Assembly: GCF_004684085.1 (NCBI RefSeq)
Contig: NZ_SRHZ01000059.1
Location: forward strand, 21,974 to 85,973
DNA length: 64,000 nt
Source of the DNA: Stenotrophomonas maltophilia
Lineage (GTDB): Bacteria > Pseudomonadota > Gammaproteobacteria > Xanthomonadales > Xanthomonadaceae
Direction: 5' to 3'
The translations under genes were made by a program, and so were the position numbers. Every line of letters begins with the position of its first letter. The stretch's first letter is position 1. Shown here piece after piece: positions 11,024 to 19,060 of the stretch. The notes beneath the pieces were generated by a model. That model saw only the letters and a program-made list of their open reading frames with translations. It was not told the origin of the DNA and did not search any database.

Positions 11024-11740
11024 ATGCGCCCGCTCGCTCTTGCTGCACTACTGACCCCGCTGTCCTTCGCAGCCCATGCGCTGGACCTGCCCCCGGTGCA
11101 GTACCCCACACTGCCGGCGCGGGCAGCCGATGCGGCCGGCTTCGTGCCCAATGGCTGGACGCTGGAATCCGAGCTGGAAGGCGACCTTGACCAGGACGGG
11201 CGCGCGGACCTGGTGCTGGTGCTGCGCCAGCAGGACCCGCGCAACGTCATCGAGCACGATGGCTTCGGCCCCTCGCCGTACGACAGCAACCCGCGCATTC
11301 TTGCGGTGGCATGGTCGCGCCCGTCCGGCTACGTGCTGGCGACACAGGATCATCAGCTGATTCCACGCCCGGAAAGTCCGGTAATGAGTGATCCGCTCGA
11401 AGACGGAGGTGTCAGCATCCAGCGCGGCACACTGAAGATCGCCTTGTTCTCCTTCGCCAGCGCAGGCAGCTGGTCGATGGGCACGACCGCCTTCACCTTC
11501 CGCTGGCAGGACGGTGCCTTCACCCTGATCGGCTACGACCGCGATTCGGTGATGCGCAATTCCGGGCAGACCGAATCGCTGAGCGTCAACTTCTCCACCC
11601 GCAAGGTGAAACAGGTTGAAGGCAACATCGAGACCGATACCGACCGCGTGCGCTGGCAGCCGCTGCGCAGCAGCCGACGCTGGACGCTTGAGACGGTCGG
11701 CGACGGCTGGGCGTTCGATCCATTGGCCGGCGCCGGTTGA
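11024..11740 (+). CDS. Secreted protein of unknown function
   Basis: The chosen start at 11024 gives a signal peptide (MRPLALAALLTPLSFAAHA). The mature part of about 220 residues contains GDLDQDGRADLVLVLRQ near residue 60, an Asp-rich turn like the calcium loops of FG-GAP/VCBS-type repeats, and a C-terminal beta-rich half (STRKVKQVEGNIETDTDRV). I do not recognise a named family. It is likely periplasmic. It stands alone between the DUF4442 gene and a convergent gene whose stop lies 9 bases away. Confidence 0.72.
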   Translation: MRPLALAALLTPLSFAAHALDLPPVQYPTLPARAADAAGFVPNGWTLESELEGDLDQDGRADLVLVLRQQDPRNVIEHDGFGPSPYDSNPRILAVAWSRPSGYVLATQDHQLIPRPESPVMSDPLEDGGVSIQRGTLKIALFSFASAGSWSMGTTAFTFRWQDGAFTLIGYDRDSVMRNSGQTESLSVNFSTRKVKQVEGNIETDTDRVRWQPLRSSRRWTLETVGDGWAFDPLAGAG

Positions 11741-11748
11741 ACCTGCCC

Positions 11749-13056
11749 TCAGTCGCGTGCAGCGGCTGAAGGCGCAGCTACGGTCAGCGGTACCGACAGC
11801 CAGGCGCTTTCATCATTGCTGCGGAGTGCCGAGCGGCGTGGCACCTGCAATCGGCGGCCATCGGCCGACAGCTGCGGTGCACGCACCGACGAGCGGAACT
11901 GCGCCGGCAGCCGTTGCAGTGCATCGGCCGGATCTCCCGCCTGCTGCCGCAGCCAGCGTTGCGCGCCCAGCAGGCGCAGCATCGCCGCAGCGTCCTGGCT
12001 CCGGGACGAATATGCCGGATAGACCGGTGCCGCGATGTCGGTCAATACACAGCCCATGACATTGGACAGGCAACCAAAATCCCGCTGCAGGGGCGCCTGC
12101 ACCGGCAACGGCCGATCCGCTTCCAGCGCAGCCATCGCGGCGGCACCACAGGCCCAGCCAAGATTGCCGGCAACACGTGCCAGGGTACTGCCGCGGTCCA
12201 GCACCAGGACGCCACCGAATTCACGGGTGGAGGAATCGATCATTGCCCGGCTCATTGCGTACTCACCCTGCATCGCACGGCACAGGCTCTGCTCCTCGGC
12301 CAGCATCGGCTGCATCGCGTGCTCGCACGCGGCTGGCAGGGGATGGTCGGCCGGCAGCTCGACCAGCATGTCGGCCAGCAGCTGTGCATTGGCCTGGACC
12401 AGGCTGGCGCCGATCATGCTCTCGACCAGATAGCTGCCTCCGGGCACCAGCCGCCGGCCAAGCTGCAGCCCAAGGCAGCTGCCACGCAGGGCACCATCGA
12501 TGTCGCCCTGTGCGTAGGCCAGCGCGCGGGCGCTGGTGGCATCGACGATCAGACCGTAGGCCGGCAGCGGCACCAGGCTGCCATCTCCCCTGGGCGGGAA
12601 CGGCGATTGGAAGTAGTCCGCCGTGGCCAGCTGATCCAGCCGCGCATGCAGCCGATCATGGCCGGCGTGAGCATCAACGAAGCGCTTGGGATCGGCACGC
12701 ACCTGGGAGAGGCAGTCGCTGGCGGTCGGTCCGCAGCTGGCACCCGGCCGCGGGTGCAACGGCGCCGGTCCGGCATCCGGATCCGGTTGTGCTGCAACAC
12801 CTTCACCGGCCTGCCAGCGTTGAACATCCTCGGCCAATGCCCGTTCACGCTGGTCGGCGTCCAGATCGTCATACCGCAGCGTCCACAGCAATGCGTAGCC
12901 GTTGCGCCCGGTGGCCGGCAGGCGCGCCTCCAGCCGCTGCTGCGCCTGCAGCCGCGATTCGGGCACCGGCCACATGCGCGAGGCGCACCACACCACGATG
13001 GCCAGCACCAGCAGGCCTGCCAGGGTCCAGCCCAGTCCGCGCAGAATCTTCAACAC
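11749..13056 (-). CDS. Membrane-anchored protein of unknown function
   Basis: A 435-residue protein with one N-terminal membrane helix (LGWTLAGLLVLAIVVWCAS, residues 8-26) and a large, probably periplasmic, mainly helical remainder. Cysteines occur in pairs (GASCGPTASDCLSQV near residue 108), consistent with disulfides outside the cytoplasm. No known domain or catalytic motif is visible. The gene is convergent with the secreted protein at 11024 and divergent from the DUF502 gene, with a gap of about 75 bases to the latter. Confidence 0.72.
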   Translation of the reverse strand: MLKILRGLGWTLAGLLVLAIVVWCASRMWPVPESRLQAQQRLEARLPATGRNGYALLWTLRYDDLDADQRERALAEDVQRWQAGEGVAAQPDPDAGPAPLHPRPGASCGPTASDCLSQVRADPKRFVDAHAGHDRLHARLDQLATADYFQSPFPPRGDGSLVPLPAYGLIVDATSARALAYAQGDIDGALRGSCLGLQLGRRLVPGGSYLVESMIGASLVQANAQLLADMLVELPADHPLPAACEHAMQPMLAEEQSLCRAMQGEYAMSRAMIDSSTREFGGVLVLDRGSTLARVAGNLGWACGAAAMAALEADRPLPVQAPLQRDFGCLSNVMGCVLTDIAAPVYPAYSSRSQDAAAMLRLLGAQRWLRQQAGDPADALQRLPAQFRSSVRAPQLSADGRRLQVPRRSALRSNDESAWLSVPLTVAAPSAAARD

Positions 13057-13132
13057 AGCTTCCCTTCCATGTGCCGTTGCCGCAGTCGATTTCCCAGCGT
13101 AATCGACCGGCAGTGACCGCTACAATGCGCGC

Positions 13133-13816
13133 ATGTCGCTCGAAGCCCCCGCCCTGGTCCCCCGCCCCTCCCTGCAGCGCCTGTTCCTGACCGGCCTGCT
13201 CACCCTGCTGCCGATCTGGCTGACCTGGGTTGTGGTCAAATTCGTGTTCGTGCTGCTGTCGGGCATTTCCAGCCCGCTGGTGGTGCCACTGTCCGAGCAG
13301 ATCGCGACAAACTTCCCCCATTACCTGGGTTGGGTCCGTGCCGAGTGGATCCAGGACACCATCGCCCTGCTCGCCACCCTGCTGGTGATCCTGGCGGTGG
13401 GCGTGGCCAGTCGCCGCGTGCTCGGCCAGCGCCTGCTGCGCTGGGTGGGTGCGGTCATCAAGCGCATTCCGCTGGCCAGCATCATCTACGACAGCGCCAA
13501 GAAACTGCTGGACATGCTGCAGACCGAACCGGGCAGCACCCAGCGCGTGGTGCTGATCGACTTCCCGCACCGCGACATGAAATCGGTGGGCCTGGTCACC
13601 CGCGTGATCAAGGAACACGGCACCGACCGTGAGCTGGCCGCGGTGTACGTGCCGACCACACCGAACCCGACCTCGGGCTATCTGGAAATCGTGCCGGTCG
13701 AACTGCTCACTCCAACCGACTGGACCGTTGACCAGGCGATGAGCTTCATCATCTCCGGCGGTGCCGTTGCGCCGCCCACCGTGCCGTTCACCCGCGCCGG
13801 CGATCGCGCCGAATGA
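13133..13816 (+). CDS. DUF502 family membrane protein
   Basis: A 227-residue protein with two membrane segments (residues about 15-45 and 70-95), then a soluble domain with the DUF502 pattern IPLASIIYDSAKKLLDML and the near-C-terminal STGGGAV-like stretch IISGGAVAPPTVPF. The biochemical role of DUF502 proteins is unknown; plant relatives are the LCV/COV membrane proteins. The stop codon overlaps the start of the queuosine-precursor transporter gene (ATGA), so the two are translationally coupled. Confidence 0.88.
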   Translation: MSLEAPALVPRPSLQRLFLTGLLTLLPIWLTWVVVKFVFVLLSGISSPLVVPLSEQIATNFPHYLGWVRAEWIQDTIALLATLLVILAVGVASRRVLGQRLLRWVGAVIKRIPLASIIYDSAKKLLDMLQTEPGSTQRVVLIDFPHRDMKSVGLVTRVIKEHGTDRELAAVYVPTTPNPTSGYLEIVPVELLTPTDWTVDQAMSFIISGGAVAPPTVPFTRAGDRAE

Positions 13817-14598
13817 CCGTGGCGCCGATCGAGCGCCCGCTGCACGACCGTGCGGTCCTGCTGTTCATCGTGCTGGCCGCGTTCTTCTGCGGCAACGCGG
13901 TGCTGGCAGAACTGATCGGGGTCAAGATCTTCGCGCTGGAAGACACGCTCGGCATCGATCCGCTGAACTGGAACCTGTTCGGTCAGACCGGCTCGCTCAG
14001 CTTCACCGCCGGCACCCTGCTGTGGCCGGTGGTGTTCATCATGACCGACACCATCAACGAGTTCTTCGGCAAGCGCGGCGTGCGCTTCATCTCGTGGCTG
14101 GCGGTGGTGCTGATCGGCTACGGCTTCCTGTTCGCCTTCGCGGCCATTTCGCTGGCACCGGCCAGCTGGTGGGTCACCTCGATGAATGGCCACGGCGTGC
14201 CCGACTACCAGGCCGCATTCGCGGCGGTGTTCGGCCAGGGCATGTGGACCATTGCCGGTTCGCTAGTGGCGTTCCTGCTCGGCCAGTTGATCGACGTAGC
14301 GGTGTTCCACCGCATCCGCCAGGCCACCGGCGAACGCCATGTGTGGCTGCGTGCGACCGGCTCGACAGCGGTCTCGCAGGTGGTGGACAGCTTCGTGGTG
14401 ATCTGGATCGCCTTCGTGCTTGGACCACAGCATTGGCCAACCTCGCTGTTCCTGGCGGTCAGCAGCGTCAACTACATCTACAAGATGGGTTTTGCGATTG
14501 CGCTGATTCCGCTGCTGTACCTGATGCGGCGGGCCATCACCCGCTATCTGGGCGCCGATCGCGCGGCTGCGTTGCGCGCCGCCGCCGCGGCTGACTGA
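13813..14598 (+). CDS. yhhQ: Queuosine precursor transporter (YhhQ/QPTR family)
   Basis: YhhQ-type proteins carry 7-cyano-7-deazaguanine (preQ0) across the inner membrane for queuosine tRNA modification. The 261-residue product has six to seven membrane helices and the family motifs GNAVLAELIGVKIF near residue 30, FIMTDTINEFFGKRGVRFISW near residue 75 and QVVDSFVVIWIAF near residue 195. It begins inside the last codon of the DUF502 gene. No preQ1-type riboswitch is expected, because the start lies within the upstream coding region, and I see none. Confidence 0.92.
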   Translation: MTVAPIERPLHDRAVLLFIVLAAFFCGNAVLAELIGVKIFALEDTLGIDPLNWNLFGQTGSLSFTAGTLLWPVVFIMTDTINEFFGKRGVRFISWLAVVLIGYGFLFAFAAISLAPASWWVTSMNGHGVPDYQAAFAAVFGQGMWTIAGSLVAFLLGQLIDVAVFHRIRQATGERHVWLRATGSTAVSQVVDSFVVIWIAFVLGPQHWPTSLFLAVSSVNYIYKMGFAIALIPLLYLMRRAITRYLGADRAAALRAAAAAD

Positions 14599-14693
14599 AG
14601 CCCCAGCGCCATCAAGCTGACTGCGCCTTCACGCTGGCCGTACGCGCGCGGATCGTGCAAGCTCCACGGTCTGTGTTCCACGGAAGCTTCTTG

Positions 14694-16634
14694 ATGCCGT
14701 ATTCCCCCCGCGTCCTGGCCGCCGCCATTGCCGCGTTGTTCCTGTTCAGCGCCGTTCCGCCGGCCGAAGCAGCGAAGAAGAAGGCCAGCCGTCCTGCCGC
14801 CGCGCAGACCCGCCAGGCTGCCAAGCCCAAAGCCAGGCCCGCCCGCGCCACCGCGCCGGCCCGCGGCAGTTCGGCGCGCCGCGCTGCGCCGCGTCCGGTC
14901 GCACCGGCCCGTGCCGTGCCCAAGCAGGTGCAGCTGGAGCGCCTGTATGACGAATACTGGGATGCCTCGATGCGGTTGAACCCGCTGCAGGCCACCTTCC
15001 AGGGCGAAACCCGCTACAACGACCAGCTGCCCAACATCCTGTCCGCCACCTGGCGCCAGCAGTCGCACGACTTCACCACCGAGTGGTTGGGCAAAGTCGA
15101 AAAACTGGGCAATGACGGCCTGCAGGGCCAGGACCTGCTCAGCTACGAGATCTTCGTGCGCGATGCGCGCGCCTCGCTGGCCGCCGAGCGTTACCCGAGC
15201 TGGATGATGCCGATCAGCCAGTACTACAACGTCGGCAGCATCATGGCGATCCTCGGCTCCGGCGCCGGCGCACAGCCGTTCAATACCGTGCAGGACTACG
15301 ACACCTGGTCGCGCCGCTCGCTGGGCATTCCCGAGCTGTTCGACCAGGCCATCGACAACATGCGCCAGGGCGTGAAGGCCGGCGTGGTGCAACCGCGCGA
15401 CCTGATGGAAAAGGTGCTGCCGCAGCTGGATGCGGTGATCAAGCCGAGTGCGGAAGAGAGCATCTTCTGGTCGCCGATCCGCACCATGCCGAACACCATC
15501 GCCGCCGAGGACAAGGCGCGCATCAGTGCCGAATACAAGCGCATGATCGAACTTCGCATCATGCCGGCTTACCGTGCCCTGCGCGGCTTCATCGCCACCG
15601 AGTACCTGCCAGCCACCCGTGCCAGCAGCGGCCTGGGCGCATTGCCCGATGGCCAGGCCTGGTATGCCAACCTGATCGTGCAGACCACCGCCAGCGAGCA
15701 GACCGCCGCGCAGCTGCATGCGCTGGGCGAACAGCGCGTACAGGAGCTGCAGGCACAGATTGCCACGGTGATGAAGGACGCCAAGCTGCGCGGCACGCCG
15801 TCCAAGCTGCTGCGCAGCATGCGCAACGACCGCCAGTTCCAGTACAGCGACGCCAACGCATTGATCAACCGCTACCGCCAGGTGCAGCAGCAGGTCAACG
15901 CGCGCCTGCCGCAGGTACTGGATACCCTGCCCAAGTCCACGCTGGAAGTACGCGCCGTGGAACCTGAGCGTGCGCTCACCTCCGCTGCGGCGGCCTACCA
16001 GCCGTCGCCGGCCGGGCAGCCTGGCCTGCTGTACGTCAATACCCGCGACCTGCCCAGCCGCAAGCGCTGGAGCGTGCCGGTGCAGTACCTGCATGAAGCC
16101 ATTCCTGGCCACCATGTGCAGCTGGGCCTGCAGCAGGAACTGGCCAAGCTGCCGCGGTTCCGCCGCCTGGGTGGCGATCTCGCCTTCGTCGAAGGGTGGG
16201 GCCTGTATGCTGAAACGCTGGGCGAGAACCTCGGCATCTACACCGATCCCTACGACCGCATCGGCTACCTGTACTCGCGCCTGCTGCGTGCCGCCCGCGT
16301 GGTGGCCGATACCGGCGTGAACGCCCAGGGCTGGAGCAAGCAGCAGGCGGTGGCCTACCTGCAGAAGACCGTGGACATGAGCAGCGACGACGCCAACGCC
16401 GAAGTCGAGCGGATCATGGCCCAGCCCGGCCAGGCGCTGTCCAACGTGGCCGGCCTGACCACCATCGTGGCCCTGCGCGACAAGGCCAAGGCACAGCAGG
16501 GCGCAGCCTTTGACCTGCGCCGTTTCCACGCCGAACTGCTGAAGGACGGGTCGATGCCCTTGGACGTGCTGAGTCGCAAGATGGAGCGCTGGATGGCGCA
16601 GCCGGCCAGCACCACACCTGCCCCTTCACCCTGA
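14694..16634 (+). CDS. DUF885 family periplasmic protein (metallopeptidase-like)
   Basis: The start at 14694 gives a signal peptide (MPYSPRVLAAAIAALFLFSA), then a low-complexity Lys/Ala/Pro-rich linker (about residues 25-75), then a DUF885 domain filling the remaining 570 residues. DUF885 hallmarks are present: LHEAIPGHHVQL (His467 in HEAxPGHH, the likely zinc site) and FVEGWGLYAETLG about 30 residues later. The family is viewed as zinc-dependent peptidase-like; the substrate is unknown. The basic linker is unusual and may bind the cell wall or lipopolysaccharide (inference). A serine hydrolase gene follows after 16 bases. Confidence 0.9.
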   Translation: MPYSPRVLAAAIAALFLFSAVPPAEAAKKKASRPAAAQTRQAAKPKARPARATAPARGSSARRAAPRPVAPARAVPKQVQLERLYDEYWDASMRLNPLQATFQGETRYNDQLPNILSATWRQQSHDFTTEWLGKVEKLGNDGLQGQDLLSYEIFVRDARASLAAERYPSWMMPISQYYNVGSIMAILGSGAGAQPFNTVQDYDTWSRRSLGIPELFDQAIDNMRQGVKAGVVQPRDLMEKVLPQLDAVIKPSAEESIFWSPIRTMPNTIAAEDKARISAEYKRMIELRIMPAYRALRGFIATEYLPATRASSGLGALPDGQAWYANLIVQTTASEQTAAQLHALGEQRVQELQAQIATVMKDAKLRGTPSKLLRSMRNDRQFQYSDANALINRYRQVQQQVNARLPQVLDTLPKSTLEVRAVEPERALTSAAAAYQPSPAGQPGLLYVNTRDLPSRKRWSVPVQYLHEAIPGHHVQLGLQQELAKLPRFRRLGGDLAFVEGWGLYAETLGENLGIYTDPYDRIGYLYSRLLRAARVVADTGVNAQGWSKQQAVAYLQKTVDMSSDDANAEVERIMAQPGQALSNVAGLTTIVALRDKAKAQQGAAFDLRRFHAELLKDGSMPLDVLSRKMERWMAQPASTTPAPSP

Positions 16635-16650
16635 CCCTTCCGGAGCCGCC

Positions 16651-17721
16651 ATGCGCCCTGCCGTCGCCCTGTTCGCCGTCGTGCTGGGCCTGCTGCCAGT
16701 GGCGGGCTCCGCCGCACCGGTGCTGACCCCACCGGATGCGGGCATCGACGGCCTGATGCAGGCCTACGACGGCCAGGTACCCGGTGCTGCGGTACTGGTA
16801 CTGCACGACGGGCAACCGGTGTTCCGCCGCGGCTACGGCCTGGCGGTAGTGGAAGACGGTACTGCGGTCACCGCGGCCAGCAACTTCCGGCTGGCCTCGG
16901 TCAGCAAGCAGTTCACCGCCGCGGCGGTGCTGCTGCTGGTGGAGGACGGCCGTCTGGGGCTGGATCAGCCGGCCCGGCGCTGGTTGCCCGAACTGCCCTC
17001 GTCCGCCGCGACCATCACGATCCGGCAGCTGCTCTCGCACACCAGCGGCCTGCTCGACTACGAAGACCTGATGGATCCGGCTGACCCTCGGCAGGTGCAC
17101 GACGCCGACGTGCTGGCCCTGCTGTCGCACCAGGACCGTCTGAATTTCGCACCCGGCACCCAGTATCGCTACAGCAACAGCGGCTATGCGCTGCTGGCGC
17201 TGATCGTCGGCCGCGCTTCCGGCCAGGAATTCGCCACCTTCCTGCAGCAGCGCATCTTCCGCCCGCTGGGCATGGCCCACACCGTGGCCCACCAGGACGG
17301 CGTCGACACGGTCGCCGCGCGCGCCTATGGCTACAGCCGCATCGATGGCCACTGGCAGCGCACCGATCAAAGCACCACCAGCGCCGTGCTCGGCGATGGC
17401 GGCATCTACTCCTCGCTGGATGATCTGGCCCGCTGGGATGCAGCGCTGTATGACGACCGCCTGCTGTCGAAGGCCTCGCGCCGTGCAATGTTCAGCCCGG
17501 CCACATCGACGTCCGAAGCCGACGTGCCGCACTACGGCTTCGGCTGGCGCCTGAATGGCCCGGTGCAATGGCACAGCGGCGAGAGCATCGGCTTCCGCAA
17601 CGTGATCGTGCGCCACCCGGAAAAACACCTGACCGTGATCGTGCTGACCAACCGCAACGATCCCGAACCGTATCCGCTGGCGCAGAAGATCGCACAGCGC
17701 TGGCTGGACACCCTGCAATGA
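16651..17721 (+). CDS. Serine hydrolase, class C beta-lactamase / PBP4* fold
   Basis: A 356-residue secreted enzyme: signal peptide (MRPAVALFAVVLGLLPVAGS), then the penicillin-binding fold with SxxK at residues 83-86 (SVSK) and YSN near residue 174 (YRYSNSGYALL). A KTG equivalent is expected close to HSGESIGFRN near residue 310. Such proteins are esterases or D-amino peptidases more often than true beta-lactamases, and I would not call this one an antibiotic-resistance gene. It is 16 bases after the DUF885 gene, and its stop overlaps the start of the VOC gene. Confidence 0.9.
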   Translation: MRPAVALFAVVLGLLPVAGSAAPVLTPPDAGIDGLMQAYDGQVPGAAVLVLHDGQPVFRRGYGLAVVEDGTAVTAASNFRLASVSKQFTAAAVLLLVEDGRLGLDQPARRWLPELPSSAATITIRQLLSHTSGLLDYEDLMDPADPRQVHDADVLALLSHQDRLNFAPGTQYRYSNSGYALLALIVGRASGQEFATFLQQRIFRPLGMAHTVAHQDGVDTVAARAYGYSRIDGHWQRTDQSTTSAVLGDGGIYSSLDDLARWDAALYDDRLLSKASRRAMFSPATSTSEADVPHYGFGWRLNGPVQWHSGESIGFRNVIVRHPEKHLTVIVLTNRNDPEPYPLAQKIAQRWLDTLQ

Positions 17722-18122
17722 CTTCCGATGCTGACGCCCTGCTGGGCATCCATCACGCCGCACTGATCTGCAGCGACTATGCACGCTCGAAGGATTTCTA
17801 CGTGCGCATCCTCGGCCTGCGCGTACTGGCCGAGAACCACCGCGCCGCACGCGATTCCTGGAAGCTGGATCTGGCCCTGCCCGACGGAAGCCAACTGGAA
17901 CTGTTCTCCTTCCCATCGCCGCCCGCCCGTCCCAGCCGCCCGGAAGCCCAGGGCCTGCGCCACCTCGCCTTCCGGGTGGCTGCACTGGAACCCTTCATCC
18001 AGCGCCTGGCCGCGCACGGCGTGACCTGCGAACCGATCCGCGTGGACGAGTACACCGGACGCCGCTTCACCTTCTTCGCCGACCCCGACGACCTGCCGCT
18101 GGAGCTGTACGAAGTCGGTTGA
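17718..18122 (+). CDS. VOC family protein (glyoxalase I-like, YaeR/GloA2 type)
   Basis: A 134-residue single vicinal-oxygen-chelate domain, beginning near LLGIHHAALICSDYARSKDFY with the N-terminal metal-site histidine and ending LPLELYEVG with the typical Glu of the second half. Length and start resemble E. coli YaeR (GloA2). Substrate is unknown; glyoxalase activity is only inferred. ATG 17718 overlaps the stop of the serine hydrolase gene by 4 bases, so it is the last gene of a DUF885-hydrolase-VOC run. Confidence 0.88.
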   Translation: MTSDADALLGIHHAALICSDYARSKDFYVRILGLRVLAENHRAARDSWKLDLALPDGSQLELFSFPSPPARPSRPEAQGLRHLAFRVAALEPFIQRLAAHGVTCEPIRVDEYTGRRFTFFADPDDLPLELYEVG

Positions 18123-18141
18123 GCGTTTTTCAATCGAGATT

Positions 18142-18190
18142 CATCCATGCATGGCATGGATCTACCGTGTCGACCAAGGTCGACACCTAC
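18142..18190 (-). repeat. Two adjacent SMAG repeats
   Basis: Two GTAG-type palindromes lie head to tail, both with CTAC at the right end as written (minus orientation): 18142-18165, with a CATCCATGCATGG stem, and 18167-18190, with a GTCGACCAAGGTCGAC stem. They directly precede the hairpin element at 18221-18430. Confidence 0.8.
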
Positions 18191-18220
18191 CCACAACCCG
18201 ATACCGACAGATCTCCGGAA

Positions 18221-18430
18221 ACTGTCGAAGGCGGGGTGGGTCCGGTTGCGGGGGCGTGAGCCGCATGGATGCGGCGACCGAGCTTACATGGACGTACTTG
18301 CAGCGTCCCCTGCAACCGGACCCACCCCGCCATCCCACGGAATGGCCGCTTTTGCCGTTGCCGTTGCCGTCGCCGTTGAGGTTGCCGGCCAGCGGCCGGC
18401 ACTACCGCGGGTGCAGGGCGCAGCCCTGCA
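18221..18430 (+). repeat. Modular hairpin repeat, copy A
   Basis: The element starts after ACTGTCGAA. A left arm at 18230-18253 (GGCGGGGTGGGTCCGGTTGC...) pairs with a right arm at 18307-18331 over about 24 bp with one mismatch. The loop of about 53 nt holds an inner hairpin CCGCAT-GG-ATGCGG (18261-18274). After the right arm come the conserved flank ATCCCACGGAATGGCC, a GCCGTTGCCGTT-type simple repeat, and a terminal palindrome GCAGGGCGCAGCCCTGC. The same order is seen in copies B and C with different arm sequences. The 393-base gap between the VOC and DUF2147 genes otherwise holds only SMAG repeats. Confidence 0.7.
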
Positions 18431-18515
18431 AAGCCCCCCTTCCCCATACCCCGCCGAATGGGTATACAGTCGATCCATACCGGCACCGTGCCGGAATGAA
18501 CCCTGGGAGGGGACC

Positions 18516-18959
18516 ATGCGCAAGACCTTCAAGACCCTGCTGCTGGCACTGCCGCTGTGCCTGGCCGCCCTGTCGGCACAGGCCGCCGACGGCGCCGCCG
18601 GCCGCTGGAAGACCATCGACGACAAGACCGGCAAGGTAAAGTCGATCGTCGAAATCACCCAGGCCGCCAACGGCACGCTGTCCGGCAAGGTGGTCGACAT
18701 CCTGCACTCGGACAAGGGCCCGAACCCGGTCTGCGACGGATGTGAAGGCGCCAACAAGAACAAGCCGGTCAAGGGCATGACCATTCTCTGGAACCTGAAG
18801 GCCGATGGCGCCAACAAGTGGTCCGGCGGCACCATCCTCGACCCGGCCAATGGCAAGACCTACAAGTCGAAGATGGAACTGCAGGCCGGCGGCACCAAGC
18901 TGGACGTGTCCGGCTGCATCGCCTTCATCTGCCGCGCACAGACCTGGCAGCGCGAATAA
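18516..18959 (+). CDS. DUF2147 domain secreted protein
   Basis: A 147-residue protein with a signal peptide (MRKTFKTLLLALPLCLAALS, cleaved after AQA) and the DUF2147 core: GRWKTIDDKTGKVKSIVEI, GKTYKSKMEL and a C-terminal CIAFICRAQTW. DUF2147 is a lipocalin-like beta domain of unknown ligand. Four cysteines (VCDGC in the middle, CIAFIC near the end) could form two disulfides in the periplasm. A GGGAGGGGACC ribosome-binding site precedes ATG 18516; the much longer upstream frame is repeat DNA, not coding. Confidence 0.88.
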   Translation: MRKTFKTLLLALPLCLAALSAQAADGAAGRWKTIDDKTGKVKSIVEITQAANGTLSGKVVDILHSDKGPNPVCDGCEGANKNKPVKGMTILWNLKADGANKWSGGTILDPANGKTYKSKMELQAGGTKLDVSGCIAFICRAQTWQRE

Positions 18960-19060
18960 GCCCCAGGCCCCACGGCAGCCCCTCGTGACCCGGCCCCGGC
19001 CGGGTCACTACGTTGCGGGCATGCGATAATCCCCGGTCCCCTCGGCTTCACCCCGTGACC

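Noticed and set aside
14544..16529. Open frame of 661 codons opposite the DUF885 gene
   Set aside because: Antisense to a well-supported gene with HEAIPGHH and GWGLYAE motifs; its own translation has no recognisable domain.
16651..17721. Serine hydrolase as a beta-lactamase resistance gene
   Set aside because: SxxK and YxN alone are shared by many esterases and peptidases; nothing specific to known S. maltophilia beta-lactamases (L1, L2) or AmpC is seen.
18147..18515. N-terminal extension of the DUF2147 gene (270-codon frame)
   Set aside because: The upstream part is repeat DNA, while ATG 18516 has a strong ribosome-binding site and begins a clean signal peptide.
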